Shown: piece by piece, positions 6,876 to 15,057 of the stretch
Position numbering within the stretch: the first letter of the stretch is position 1
Layout: every line of letters starts with the position of its first letter
Notes under the pieces: model-generated
What the model saw: the letters and a program-made list of their open reading frames with translations, nothing else
The model's database searches: none
What the model was told of the DNA's origin: nothing
Program-made: the position numbers and the translations under genes
DNA from: AC-37 sp036389105
GTDB lineage: Bacteria > Actinomycetota > Thermoleophilia > Solirubrobacterales > Thermoleophilaceae
DNA: 27,781 nt
Assembly (NCBI GenBank): GCA_036389105.1
Contig: DASVQK010000140.1
Span: 1-27,781, forward strand
Reading direction: 5' to 3'

Positions 6876-7815
6876 GCGGGCCCACGGGACGCGGCCCCTC
6901 GGGCACGCGCAGCGCGCGGCGGCGGCGCTGGTGGGCGGCCCACGACAGCGCCAGGCGCGCGGCGTCGGCCACGCCAGCCGCTCTGGCCGGGACCGCGGCC
7001 ACGGCGCGCAGCTCCGCGTCGTGGTCGTAGCCCATCGCCGCCATGCGCTCGCGGCCGATCCAGCGGATGTAGCGCCGGCACCAGGCGTTGCCCACACGCG
7101 TGGACGCCTTCGACCGCCACGCGTCGAGCGAGTCGCCGACGATCCGCCGCCGCGGGCTCCGGTCGCCGTAGCGCCCGCGCAGCTCGATGTCGGCGAAGCG
7201 CTCGAGTGCGGTGGGGTCGAACTCCAGCTCGAGGTGGTCGAACAGCCCACGCCAGTGCCGCTCGCCGCCGGCGACGACGAGGTCCTCGTAGCGGACCGCG
7301 TGCGCGCGGCGGCCGAGCCGCTCCCGGGCCGCGGTCAGGTTGGCCACGCCGTCGAAGAGGTCGGACGCGAAGTTGTACGGCTCGAAGCGCCCCGCTCGGA
7401 AGGTGTCGAGGAACGACGCCATCACGCTCAGCGGGTGGCGCCAGAGGAACACGAAGCGGGCGTCGGGGAAGACGTCGGCCAGCTCGCCGGCCACCCAGTG
7501 GTAGCGCGGCGTCTTGTCGAGGAAGTAGGCCGCCCCGCCGCCGCCCGCGCGTTCGTAGAGGGCGGTGGCGAAGTCGCGCACCGCGGCGCGGTAGTCCTCG
7601 CGACCGCCGGGCAGCGCCTCGCAGAAGTCGTGCAGCGCCCCGGCGGCCATCTCGTGCGAGTACTCGGCCCGCGTCCCCTCGATCCTGGTCGCGTAGAGGG
7701 GGGGCAGGAGCAGCCACGGCTCGGAGACCGTCGCCACCTCGGGGTGCGCGGCCAGCACGCGCTGCACCATGGTGGAGCCGCTGCGCGGCAGCGAAAGCAG
7801 GAAGAGCGGCCTAAT
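6784..7815 (-). CDS. PAPS-dependent sulfotransferase-family protein, start codon uncertain
   Basis: The 5'-phosphosulfate loop PLFLLSLPRSGSTM marks a cytosolic sulfotransferase-type enzyme moving sulfate from PAPS to a hydroxyl or amine. The body supports this: a 3'-phosphate-binding region (FLWRHPLSVMASFLDTFRAG) and RYEDLV. The first ATG (7770) lies inside the P-loop, so the true start must be upstream. The frame is closed by TGA at about 7851-7849 and holds no ATG, GTG or TTG before 7770. ATT at 7815-7813, overlapping the TAG of the preceding gene, or CTG at 7800 are the candidates; I show the ATT. The C-terminal 30 residues are Pro/Ala/Arg-rich and overlap the lipoprotein gene. A sequencing frameshift remains possible. 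Confidence 0.82.
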   Translation of the reverse strand: MRPLFLLSLPRSGSTMVQRVLAAHPEVATVSEPWLLLPPLYATRIEGTRAEYSHEMAAGALHDFCEALPGGREDYRAAVRDFATALYERAGGGGAAYFLDKTPRYHWVAGELADVFPDARFVFLWRHPLSVMASFLDTFRAGRFEPYNFASDLFDGVANLTAARERLGRRAHAVRYEDLVVAGGERHWRGLFDHLELEFDPTALERFADIELRGRYGDRSPRRRIVGDSLDAWRSKASTRVGNAWCRRYIRWIGRERMAAMGYDHDAELRAVAAVPARAAGVADAARLALSWAAHQRRRRALRVPEGPRPVGPPTDPAAAAAKPRPGRSGPARPPSRGGARRP

Positions 7816-8203
7816 CGCTCTTGCGCCGCTCCTCGATCGCCGCGTTCAGCTGGTCGAGCACCCCGGGCGCGGCCTTCTTCAGGCGCGACATGTCCCAGCT
7901 CGACAGCGTGATCAGGCGCAGGCGCGTCTTGGCCACCACGGTGGCCGACCGCTGCGCCTTCTCCAGGATCCCCATCTCGCCGAAGAAGTCCCCCGGCCCG
8001 AGCTCCGCCACGGAGTTGCCGTCCTGGAACACCTCGGCCTTGCCGTCCTGGATCACGAACAGGTTGTACGCGTAGTCGCCCTGGTCCACGAGGTGCTTGC
8101 CGGACGAGACCTCCACCTCGGTCATCCAGACGGCCAGCTCCTTCTTGGCGTCCTCGGGAAGCGACGCGAACAGCGGTACCTCGTTGAGCTTTTCCGAATC
8201 CAT
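7811..8203 (-). CDS. Cyclic nucleotide-binding domain protein (130 aa)
   Basis: This is a single Crp/cNMP-type beta-barrel with no DNA-binding part. It contains HLVDQGDYAYNLFVIQDGKA and the phosphate-binding cassette FGEMGILEKAQRSATVVAKT, with the Glu and Arg expected for cyclic nucleotide contact. Two Lys/Glu-rich helices flank the barrel. ATG at 8203 has a GGAGGGAG SD; an upstream in-frame extension is Arg-rich and lacks one. Its stop overlaps the apparent start of the sulfotransferase, so the two are probably co-transcribed and translationally coupled. It may act as a small sensor or as a regulatory partner; ligand unknown. Confidence 0.9.
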   Translation of the reverse strand: MDSEKLNEVPLFASLPEDAKKELAVWMTEVEVSSGKHLVDQGDYAYNLFVIQDGKAEVFQDGNSVAELGPGDFFGEMGILEKAQRSATVVAKTRLRLITLSSWDMSRLKKAAPGVLDQLNAAIEERRKSD

Positions 8204-8243
8204 CTCACTCCCTCCCCCTGCGCTGCCGGCGGTGCGGGCGCAC

Positions 8244-8249
8244 AGGCTA
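8244..8249 (-). promoter_or_regulatory. Putative -10 hexamer of the cNMP-binding gene
   Basis: TAGCCT (read on the minus strand, 8249-8244) fits TAnnnT and lies 40 bases upstream of the ATG at 8203, leaving room for a short leader with the SD. No convincing -35 is visible. Confidence 0.3.
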
Positions 8250-8289
8250 TCCGCGCGGCGGCGTTCGAGGTGCTTCCATAGCGCCTGCG

Positions 8290-9162
8290 ATGGCGGCCAA
8301 GCGCGACGAGGGGCGGCTCGACGGCGCCGGCGGGCTGCGGATCCACTGGCAGGCATGGCTGCCGGAGGGGGACCCGGCAGCGGTGGTGGCGCTCGCCCAC
8401 GGCGCTAGCGAGCACGGTGGGCGCTACGCGTGGACCGGGGAGGGCCTGACCGCGGCCGGCCACGCGCTCTACGCGATCGACCACCGCGGCCATGGCCGCT
8501 CAGAGGGATCGCGCGCCGTGATCGACCGGATGGACAACGCGCTGGCGGACCTGCACCAGCTGATCGGCCTGGCGCGCTCGCGGCACCCGGGCAAGCTGCT
8601 GTTCCTGCTCGGACACAGCATGGGCGGAGCGGTGGCGCTGACGTATGCGCTGCGCCATCAAGAGGAGCTGGACGGGCTGCTCCTGTCGGGGCCGGTGGCC
8701 GTCCTCGAGGCGGCCTCGCCGTTCACCCGCGCGGCCAGCTTCGTGCTGTCGGCGGTGGCTCCCCGTCTGGGCGTGTACGAGATCGACTCGACCGCCGTGA
8801 GCCGCGACCCCGAGGTGGTGCGCGCGTACGACGCCGACCCGCTCAACTACCACGGCAAGCTGCCGGCCCGCACGGTGGCGGAGATCTCGGCGGCGGTGGG
8901 CCGATTTCCCGAGCAGGTGCCGCGGCTGACCCTGCCGCTGCTCGTGATGCACGGGACGGCGGACCGCTTGGTGCCGCCGGAGGGGAGCGAGATGGTGCAC
9001 GACCGGGCGGGCTCGAGCGACAAGACGATCGTTCGCTACGAGGGGCTGTTCCACGAGATCCTGAACGAGCCGGAGCGCGACCGGGTGCTGGCGGACATCG
9101 TGGCCTGGCTGGACGCCCGCGCCCGCGCCGGCGCCGGGACCGCGGCCGCGCCGTCCGCCTAG
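8290..9162 (+). CDS. Alpha/beta hydrolase, monoacylglycerol lipase-like (290 aa)
   Basis: This is a serine hydrolase of the Hydrolase_4/monoglyceride lipase type. The nucleophile elbow is GHSMGG with S110, the acid is D225 (HGTADRLVPP) and the base is H255 (LFHEILNE). The oxyanion region AHGASEHGGRY (residues 36-46) and the HRGHGRSEG loop (65-73) match this group well. There is no signal peptide, so it is probably cytoplasmic or membrane-associated and splits monoacylglycerols or similar esters. ATG at 8290 has no good SD. The C-terminal 12 residues are Ala/Gly-rich. Its stop is 4 bases from the stop of the convergent MBL gene. Confidence 0.92.
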   Translation: MAAKRDEGRLDGAGGLRIHWQAWLPEGDPAAVVALAHGASEHGGRYAWTGEGLTAAGHALYAIDHRGHGRSEGSRAVIDRMDNALADLHQLIGLARSRHPGKLLFLLGHSMGGAVALTYALRHQEELDGLLLSGPVAVLEAASPFTRAASFVLSAVAPRLGVYEIDSTAVSRDPEVVRAYDADPLNYHGKLPARTVAEISAAVGRFPEQVPRLTLPLLVMHGTADRLVPPEGSEMVHDRAGSSDKTIVRYEGLFHEILNEPERDRVLADIVAWLDARARAGAGTAAAPSA

Positions 9163-9166
9163 CGGC

Positions 9167-9916
9167 TCAGCTGGGGCCCGCCGCGCGGGCGGCGGCCACG
9201 GCCTCCGCGGCGCCGGACGTCCACGGGTCGCCGTGGCCGACCGCCAGGATGGCGGCGCCGGTAGCCTCGATCGCGTCGAGCGAGCGCAGGGCGCCGTCCG
9301 TGGAGTTGTTGAGAGCCCGCGGCAGGACCTGCGCGCCCATGCGGCCGGTCAGCGGGTTGCGCGTGCACAGCGCGTCGCCCACGAACAGCACGCCGCTCCG
9401 CTCGAAGTGGATCGCGCAGTGGCCGTCGGTGTGGCCGGGCGTGTGCACCACGCGCAGCGAGCCGGGCACGTCCAACACCTGGCCGTCCTCGAACGTCGTG
9501 ACCTCGGCGACCGGCGGGGGCTTGAGTCCGCCGCCGCGCATGAAGTGCGCCATCAGCCTCCAGGCCGCGGGCCTGACCAGGTAGCCGGCGATGCCCTTCT
9601 CGGTCTCCTTGTGCGCCTCGGTCGTGGCGATGCGCTCGTCCGCGCGGTGGATCAGCACCGGCACGCCCGCGGTGCTCCGCAGGCGCTCCGAGAACCCCAC
9701 ATGGTCGCCGTCGCCGTGGGTGAGCACGATCGCCTCGACGTCCGAGAGCGAGTGGCCGATGGCGGCCAGACCGGGCTCCACCTGGTCCCAGTAGGAGGGC
9801 AGCCCGCAGTCCACGATCGTCAGACGGCCGCGGTCCTCGACCGCGAACCAGCTGACGAGCCGCGTGCCCAGGCGGTGCACGCCCTCGGCGATCTGAACGG
9901 GTGAGCGCTCGGCCAC
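9167..9916 (-). CDS. MBL-fold metallo-hydrolase (249 aa)
   Basis: The metallo-beta-lactamase signature is present as T66-H67-G-D69-G-D71-H72. The usual second His of HxHxDH is Asp69 here, a substitution that also occurs in other family members. Further ligands are H162 (HTPGHTDGH), D181 (VGDAL) and a late VGHGDP. The N-terminal EGVHRLGTRLVSWFAVED and VDCGLP segments are standard for this fold. Such enzymes act as lactonases, glyoxalase II-like thioesterases or similar; the substrate is not determinable. The start is GTG 9916 with no SD, but TAGCGT lies 8 bases upstream, suggesting a leaderless message. The intergenic distance to the ASST gene upstream of it is not relevant, because that gene reads away. 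Confidence 0.9.
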   Translation of the reverse strand: MAERSPVQIAEGVHRLGTRLVSWFAVEDRGRLTIVDCGLPSYWDQVEPGLAAIGHSLSDVEAIVLTHGDGDHVGFSERLRSTAGVPVLIHRADERIATTEAHKETEKGIAGYLVRPAAWRLMAHFMRGGGLKPPPVAEVTTFEDGQVLDVPGSLRVVHTPGHTDGHCAIHFERSGVLFVGDALCTRNPLTGRMGAQVLPRALNNSTDGALRSLDAIEATGAAILAVGHGDPWTSGAAEAVAAARAAGPS

Positions 9917-9924
9917 GGCGCGGA

Positions 9925-9930
9925 ACGCTA
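9925..9930 (-). promoter_or_regulatory. Putative -10 hexamer for a leaderless mRNA
   Basis: TAGCGT (minus strand, 9930-9925) fits TAnnnT and ends 8 bases before the SD-less GTG at 9916. It sits only 22 bases beyond the stop of the ASST gene that lies upstream on the same strand. Confidence 0.4.
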
Positions 9931-9952
9931 ACCGACGTGGCCCCCGTTGCGC

Positions 9953-11770
9953 TTAGCCGACCACCCTGGGCGCGATCGTGGCCGAGGTGCCCAGCTCGCG
10001 GCCGTCCGCGTCCAGCGCGCGCACCGCCAGGTACTTCGGGCGCGCGCGGGCGAGGGCGATGCGCGTCTCGAAGTCGGCCCACGAGGCCTTGGCCACCGGC
10101 GCGAGCGCGCCGGGCTTGCCGCCCGCCAGCACCTCCCAGGCTGCGACGTCGGTGGCCCCGTTCCAGCTGGGGTACACGTTGGTCCCGGAGCGGCCTGTGA
10201 TCGCGGCTATGTCGGGCCGCGTGGGAGGCCTGCCGCGCCACGGGAGCCTGTACGCGCGGTAGGTGTCGTCGCTCGCCGGCGCGAAGCGCGCCTCGAACAG
10301 CCGGGTCCCGTCGGCGGCGAACTCCGTGAGGTAGGGGTTCCCGCCACCCCAGCTGAGGAAGGCGCCGCCGCCCGGCAGGAGCTGCATGCTGCCCTGACTG
10401 CGCGAGAACAGCGGCGAGCGGACGTGCCCGAACTGGCGGGCGAGGGTGACGCTCCTGGACCTCTCGTTGACACGCAGCACAACGCCGCGACTCTGGCGGT
10501 CGGGCCGCGGCGGCAGCTGCCGGCTGCCGCCGTTGTCGAACACGGCGATGGTTCCGTCCGGCTGGCGCACGGCCTGGTGCTGGCCCACCATCCGCGTGCC
10601 CGAGCGCATCTTGTAGTCGCTCCGCTTGCCGCCCATCCGCCAGACCACGCGGCCGCTGTGGCGGTCCACCTGGCAGAGCAGGTTGGCGTTCCGCCCCGAC
10701 AGCAGCAGGTTGCCGTTCGTCTCCTCGTGCACCGAGTTGACGTGGAACGAGTCGTACGGCAGCCCGCCCTTGGCGCTGAAGTAGGACTCGCTGACGTCGA
10801 TGTTGCCCAGGCTGTGCCACTCGTAGACCACGAGGCCGGTCTCCACGTCGATCTCCTGCACGATCGAGTCCCAGGCGATCCCGCGTCGCTCGCCGCCGAT
10901 CGGCGACAGGTCCCACTTCACGGGCTCGTACACGTTCACGTAGGCCGTGCCGCGCGGGGTCAGCTGGAGCTCGTGCTGGTCCATCCGGTAGCCGTTGCCC
11001 GCGAACAGGCGCTTGACCAGGCCGTACGAGTCGCTCAGGATCATCCCGTAGCCGCGCCCCTTGCCGCCCAGGACGCGGCCCTGCCACCACGTCAGCACGG
11101 GCCGCCCCTGGTAGGTCTGGACCCTGAAGTCGTAGGGGCTCAGCGGCGGCGGCACGCGGCGGAACCACAGCAGCCGGCCACGGCCGTCGAGGATCATCAC
11201 GCCGTCCTGGCCCGGGCCCGCCTTGGCGCCCACGAAGATCGGATCGGTCGAGGCCCGTTCGTCGTGCTGGATCACGAGGAGGTCCGGCGGTCGCAGGTCG
11301 TGCCGGGTGTGGAAGCGGCGCGCCTCCGGCGGCCGTCCCTCGGGGTCGAGCTGCGGGGTGCCGCGCCCCTTGCGGATCCGGCCGATGCTGGGGCGGCGCA
11401 GGATCGTGAACGCCACCGCCCCGCCCGCCTCGCCGGTCAGCGGCACGCGAGCGCGGACGAGCACACGCTCGCCCTGGGCGAACGGGCGGTCGGGCAGGAA
11501 GCTCGCGCCGCGCCCGTCCGAGTGCGCCCGGAGCCTGCCCTTGTGGCGCCCGCTGGCCGAGCCCGTCACGGTGACCTCCGCCAGCTGGGCGGCCGCGGCG
11601 CCCCGGAAGCTGATCTGCGTGGACGGGGACGCGGTCGGCGTGCCGGCCGCGGGGAAGACGTCCACCGGCGCCGCGGCCGCGGCCGGCGCGGTGGCGGCGA
11701 CCAGGACGAGGGCGGCGGCCGTCGCGAGCGAGGTCCGGTGGCGACTCGGGGGCGGCAGAAGAGACGGCAT
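9953..11770 (-). CDS. Secreted arylsulfotransferase (ASST) family protein 1 (605 aa)
   Basis: ASST enzymes move a sulfuryl group from one phenolic sulfate to another phenol by a ping-pong mechanism with a sulfo-histidine. This protein has a signal peptide (about 1-35), an N-terminal Ig-like domain (36-123; VDVFPAAGTPTASPSTQISF), a beta-propeller (about 155-500) and a C-terminal fibronectin-like domain (530-600; PSWNGATDVAAWEVLAG). Probable active-site residues are H266 (DQHELQL), H343 (FHVNS), R360 (LLSGRN) and H398 (GQHQA). It has a single cysteine (C366). ATG 11770 best fits the signal peptide, though its SD is weak. An alternative ATG at 11800 shares the GCATGC palindrome with the divergent nitroreductase start. 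Confidence 0.88.
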   Translation of the reverse strand: MPSLLPPPSRHRTSLATAAALVLVAATAPAAAAAPVDVFPAAGTPTASPSTQISFRGAAAAQLAEVTVTGSASGRHKGRLRAHSDGRGASFLPDRPFAQGERVLVRARVPLTGEAGGAVAFTILRRPSIGRIRKGRGTPQLDPEGRPPEARRFHTRHDLRPPDLLVIQHDERASTDPIFVGAKAGPGQDGVMILDGRGRLLWFRRVPPPLSPYDFRVQTYQGRPVLTWWQGRVLGGKGRGYGMILSDSYGLVKRLFAGNGYRMDQHELQLTPRGTAYVNVYEPVKWDLSPIGGERRGIAWDSIVQEIDVETGLVVYEWHSLGNIDVSESYFSAKGGLPYDSFHVNSVHEETNGNLLLSGRNANLLCQVDRHSGRVVWRMGGKRSDYKMRSGTRMVGQHQAVRQPDGTIAVFDNGGSRQLPPRPDRQSRGVVLRVNERSRSVTLARQFGHVRSPLFSRSQGSMQLLPGGGAFLSWGGGNPYLTEFAADGTRLFEARFAPASDDTYRAYRLPWRGRPPTRPDIAAITGRSGTNVYPSWNGATDVAAWEVLAGGKPGALAPVAKASWADFETRIALARARPKYLAVRALDADGRELGTSATIAPRVVG

Positions 11771-11798
11771 CCTAGGCTGCGGTGTCCAGGTCGCGCGC

Positions 11799-12317
11799 AT
11801 GCAGCTTCGAGACGCCATCCGCAGCCGGCGGACGCACAAGGCCTACCGGCCCGAGCCGGTGGGCCGCGCGGACCTCGACGAGCTGTTCGAGCTCGCGCGC
11901 TGGGCGCCCAACCATCACCTCACCAACCCGTGGCGCTTCCGCGTGATCGGACCACGAGCGCTTGAACGCCTGAAGTCGGCCGCCGATGCGGTCGACCCCG
12001 GGTCCGGCCGCAAGCTCGACCGCGCCCCCACGCTGGTGGCCGTGACCGCGCTCCAGACCGGCGACCCCGTGCGCGACCGCGAGGACCTGCTGGCCACCGC
12101 GCTGGCCGCTTACGTCGTGCTCCTGGGCGCGCACGACCGCGGCCTGGCCGGCTACTGGCGCACCCCCGCCGTGCTGCGCGACCCCGACGGACGCGCGGCG
12201 CTGCGCATCGGCGACGGCGAGGAGGTGGTCGGCCTGCTCTACCTGGGTCACCCGCGTCAGGACCAGCCGGCGCCCGAGCGCGCCGCGGTGGAGGACTTCG
12301 TGGACTACCTGGACTGA
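11799..12317 (+). CDS. Nitroreductase-family protein, short (172 aa)
   Basis: The N-terminal IRSRRTHKAYRPEPV and the following LARWAPNHHLTNPWRF match the FMN-contacting start of the nitroreductase family, which reduces nitro groups or quinones with NAD(P)H. The C-terminal GDGEEVVGLLYLGHPRQ is the usual end. At 172 residues it is at the short end of the family; the middle is compact (DREDLLATALAAYVVLLGAH). ATG at 11799 has AGG 8 bases upstream, and TAGGCT at 11773-11778 may be a -10. It is divergent from ASST 1 and overlaps the convergent PAP2 gene by 13 bases at the 3' end. Substrate is unknown. Confidence 0.88.
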   Translation: MQLRDAIRSRRTHKAYRPEPVGRADLDELFELARWAPNHHLTNPWRFRVIGPRALERLKSAADAVDPGSGRKLDRAPTLVAVTALQTGDPVRDREDLLATALAAYVVLLGAHDRGLAGYWRTPAVLRDPDGRAALRIGDGEEVVGLLYLGHPRQDQPAPERAAVEDFVDYLD

Positions 12318-13144
12318 GCCCGCCCGCGCCCGAGCACTACGGTGAGCACGGCCGGAAGCAGCAGCGCCAGGCTGGCGATCGCCAGGGCGGCGACGGCGAA
12401 CAGGCCGCGGTGCAGGTGCTCGCCCGGCTCGCGCAGCAGCAGACCAGCCGCGATCGCCGCCGCCGTGGCGGGCAGCGCCCACGAAGCGATCGGCGGTCGC
12501 GGCAGTCGCGGCACCGCCGGCGCGCGGTCGCCGTCCTCGCGCCGCGCCAGCGCCACCGCGGACATGGCGGCCGCCCAGGCGCCGGCCACGAGGAAGCCGC
12601 CCACGACGTCGCTCGGGTAGTGCCAGACGCGCACCACGAGGCCCACCCCGATGGTGCCCGCGTAACCGGCCGCGGCCAGCGCGACCCAGCCGCGCAGCCG
12701 GCGCGGAGCGACTACGACGGCGACCAGGGCCAGCGACATCGCGGCGGTGGCGTGCCCGCTCGGGAAGGCCGACGCGATCTCGCGGGCGGCCTCGCCACCG
12801 AACGGGTCCGCGCGTCCGAGCAGCGGCTTGAGCAGCTGGGTGGTGAGGTTGGCGCCCACGAGCGTCGCCGCCGCGACGGCCGCCAGGTCGCGCCTCCCGC
12901 GCCGAAGGGCCACCATCACGGCGGCGCACCCGGCCAGGGCGATGGTCACCAGGTGGATCGTGTCGATCGCGTGACGAAGCGCCGCGTGCGCGCGATCCCA
13001 GTTCGGTCCGCTGGCGCCGCGCGGGATCGCCCCGGCATCCAGGTGCAGGCCCCAGCGCGTTCCCACGGCGAGCGCGTACACGCCGGCGGCCGCCAGCACG
13101 GCCAGCAGGCTCAGGCGCGAGAGCTGTCGGGACGCGGAGGCCAC
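12305..13144 (-). CDS. PAP2-superfamily phosphatase, integral membrane (279 aa)
   Basis: This is a polytopic membrane protein with PAP2 acid-phosphatase motifs: KPLLGRADP (106-114), FPSGHA (127-132, H131) and VRVWHYPSDVVGG (171-183, H175, D179). The PSGH His and the HYPSD His are the expected catalytic pair. The Arg normally six residues before the second His is not there; an Arg sits three before it (R172) instead. Likely substrates are lipid phosphates such as phosphatidic acid or undecaprenyl pyrophosphate. I prefer GTG 13144, with AGGA 7 bases upstream; GTG 13165 is also possible. About 90 C-terminal residues form three further membrane segments beyond the catalytic core. Confidence 0.88.
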   Translation of the reverse strand: MASASRQLSRLSLLAVLAAAGVYALAVGTRWGLHLDAGAIPRGASGPNWDRAHAALRHAIDTIHLVTIALAGCAAVMVALRRGRRDLAAVAAATLVGANLTTQLLKPLLGRADPFGGEAAREIASAFPSGHATAAMSLALVAVVVAPRRLRGWVALAAAGYAGTIGVGLVVRVWHYPSDVVGGFLVAGAWAAAMSAVALARREDGDRAPAVPRLPRPPIASWALPATAAAIAAGLLLREPGEHLHRGLFAVAALAIASLALLLPAVLTVVLGRGRAQSR

Positions 13145-13195
13145 GCCTACATCCTGTCGGAGCACCTGAACGGCGCCTAAAGCCCGCTCGGCGGC

Positions 13196-14944
13196 TCAGC
13201 GCGTGTCGATGGCCTTGGAGGTGCCCAGCGGCTGGCCGCCGGCGCCCAGCGCACGGACCGCCACCCAGCGGTCCGCCTTGGCCACCGGGATGCGCGTCTC
13301 GAAGCCCGACCGGGGGGCGCTGGCGACCGGCTGGAGCGCGTCCGGCGCGGCGCCGCTCAGCACCTCCCACGAGGCCACCTCGGTGGCGCCGTTCCAGCTC
13401 GCGAACACCTTCAGGGCGCCGCCGCCGGCCGCGCTGGCCGCGACGGCGGGCGCGTCGGCGGGCCGGCCGGTCCAGGGCAGCCGGTACGCGCGGTAGGTGT
13501 CGTCGCCGGTGGGCACGAAGTGCGAGTCGAAGACGACCCTGTTCCTGGCGTCGAACTCGGTCACGTACGGGCTGTCCCCGCCCCAGCCGACCAGGAAGTT
13601 GCCGTTCGGCAGCGCCTGGAGGCTCCCCTGGCTGGGGCTCTTCAGGTGCTTGGGGTGCCTCAGGGAGTGCGTCACGCTGACGGTCTTCGCGTCCCTGTCC
13701 AGCTTCACCACCAGGCCGCGTGCCTCGCGGCCCGGCGTTGGGGGGGCGCCGTTGTCGAAGATCGTGAACGTGTCGCCGGGCATGCGGTGCGTGGTGTGCT
13801 GCGCGATGAACTGGCTGCCGGCGCGCATCTTGAAGTCGCTCTTCTTGCCGCCCAGGCGCCAGAGGATCCGGCCGCTCGAGCGGTCGAGCAGATAGAGGGC
13901 GTGGGTGTTGCGCGCCGACACCAGCAGGTCGCCGTCCTCCTGCTCCTCGACCGAGTTGACGTGGGTCACGTCGAAGGGCTCCGTCCCGTTCGGCTCGTAG
14001 GATTCGCTCAGCGGCACGTTGCCCAGGCTGTGCCACTCGAAGCGCACGAGGCCGGTCCTCACGTCCACCTCCTGGACGATCGTGTCAACGGCCACGCCGT
14101 TGCGCGGGCCGCCCACGGAGCGCAGGTCCCAGCGCACGGGCTGGTAGACCAGCATCAGCGCGGTGCCCGAGGGGGTCAGCTGGAACTCGTGGAAGTCGGC
14201 CCGGTAGCCGTTGCCCGTTCGCACGCGCGCGATCCGCCTGTACGAGCTGTCGTAGATCAGGCCCTCGCCCAGGCCCTGGCCGCGCAGCACCTTGCCCTGC
14301 CACCACGTCAGCACCGGCTTGCCCTCGTACTCCTGCGTGCGGAAGTCGAAGGCGCTGGTGCCGCGCGGGACGCGCTTGAACCAGACGGTGCGCCCCTGCT
14401 CGTCGGCGATGATGGCGCCGTCCTGCCCCTCACCGGCCTTGGCCGCCACGAACAGGCTGCCGGGCGCAGCCGAGGGGGTGCGCCTGGTGACCCGCAGGGT
14501 CGGCGGCCGCAGGTCGGGGCGCGTGCGGAAGCGCTGAGCGCCGTTCGGTGTGCCGCCCGGGTCGTTCTGCGAGGAGCCTCGGTAGCCGCCGCGCGGCGGC
14601 CGGGCGATCTTGAACCTGACCGCTCCGTCGCGGGCGCCGGTGAGCGGCACCGCGGCGCGAACGGTCACGCGCTCGCCCGAACGGAAGCGCCGGTCGGGCA
14701 GGAAGCTGGCGCCCCTGCCGTCGGAGTGGGGGCTCAGGCGGCCGGAGTGCCTGCCCGTCTTCGAGCCGGTCACCTCGATGTTCGTCAGCTCGGCCGGGGG
14801 AGTGCCGCGGAAGCTGACCTGGGTGCGCGGCGACGCCGTCGGCGTCCCCGCGGAGGGGAAGACGGCCACGGGGTCGGCCGCCTTGCGGAAGCTGCCCGAC
14901 GCGATCGCTATCGCCAGCGCCACCGCCAGACCGGCGGCTGCCAC
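13196..14944 (-). CDS. Secreted arylsulfotransferase (ASST) family protein 2 (582 aa or longer)
   Basis: The architecture matches ASST 1: an Ig-like domain (25-112; VAVFPSAGTPTASPRTQVSF), a propeller, and a C-terminal fibronectin-like domain (ASWNGATEVASWEVLSG). Counterparts of the active-site set are H252 (DFHEFQL), H328 (THVNS), R345 (LVSARN) and H383 (AQHTTH). No cysteine is visible. The first standard start is GTG 14944, which gives a hydrophobic N-terminus with no basic residue before it and no SD. The frame stays open upstream to TAG near 15051. ATC at 14980 (AAAGGG SD with 6-base spacing) or CTG at 14968 would lengthen the signal peptide; the ATC start would also supply an Arg. Confidence 0.87.
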   Translation of the reverse strand: MAAAGLAVALAIAIASGSFRKAADPVAVFPSAGTPTASPRTQVSFRGTPPAELTNIEVTGSKTGRHSGRLSPHSDGRGASFLPDRRFRSGERVTVRAAVPLTGARDGAVRFKIARPPRGGYRGSSQNDPGGTPNGAQRFRTRPDLRPPTLRVTRRTPSAAPGSLFVAAKAGEGQDGAIIADEQGRTVWFKRVPRGTSAFDFRTQEYEGKPVLTWWQGKVLRGQGLGEGLIYDSSYRRIARVRTGNGYRADFHEFQLTPSGTALMLVYQPVRWDLRSVGGPRNGVAVDTIVQEVDVRTGLVRFEWHSLGNVPLSESYEPNGTEPFDVTHVNSVEEQEDGDLLVSARNTHALYLLDRSSGRILWRLGGKKSDFKMRAGSQFIAQHTTHRMPGDTFTIFDNGAPPTPGREARGLVVKLDRDAKTVSVTHSLRHPKHLKSPSQGSLQALPNGNFLVGWGGDSPYVTEFDARNRVVFDSHFVPTGDDTYRAYRLPWTGRPADAPAVAASAAGGGALKVFASWNGATEVASWEVLSGAAPDALQPVASAPRSGFETRIPVAKADRWVAVRALGAGGQPLGTSKAIDTR

Positions 14945-15057
14945 GACGACGACCAGCGTGGTTTGCAGACGTGCGGGGATCCCGGACCCTTTCGCTCGGA
15001 CACCGAGTAACAGGCGCGCGCGGCGTTCGTACCTGCGCGGAAGCGCCTAGAGGTGAC

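Noticed and set aside
9159..14036. Long minus- and plus-strand frames opposite or shifted to ASST 1, PAP2 and ASST 2
   Set aside because: No domain pattern, no SD, and each overlaps a gene with recognisable motifs over its whole length.
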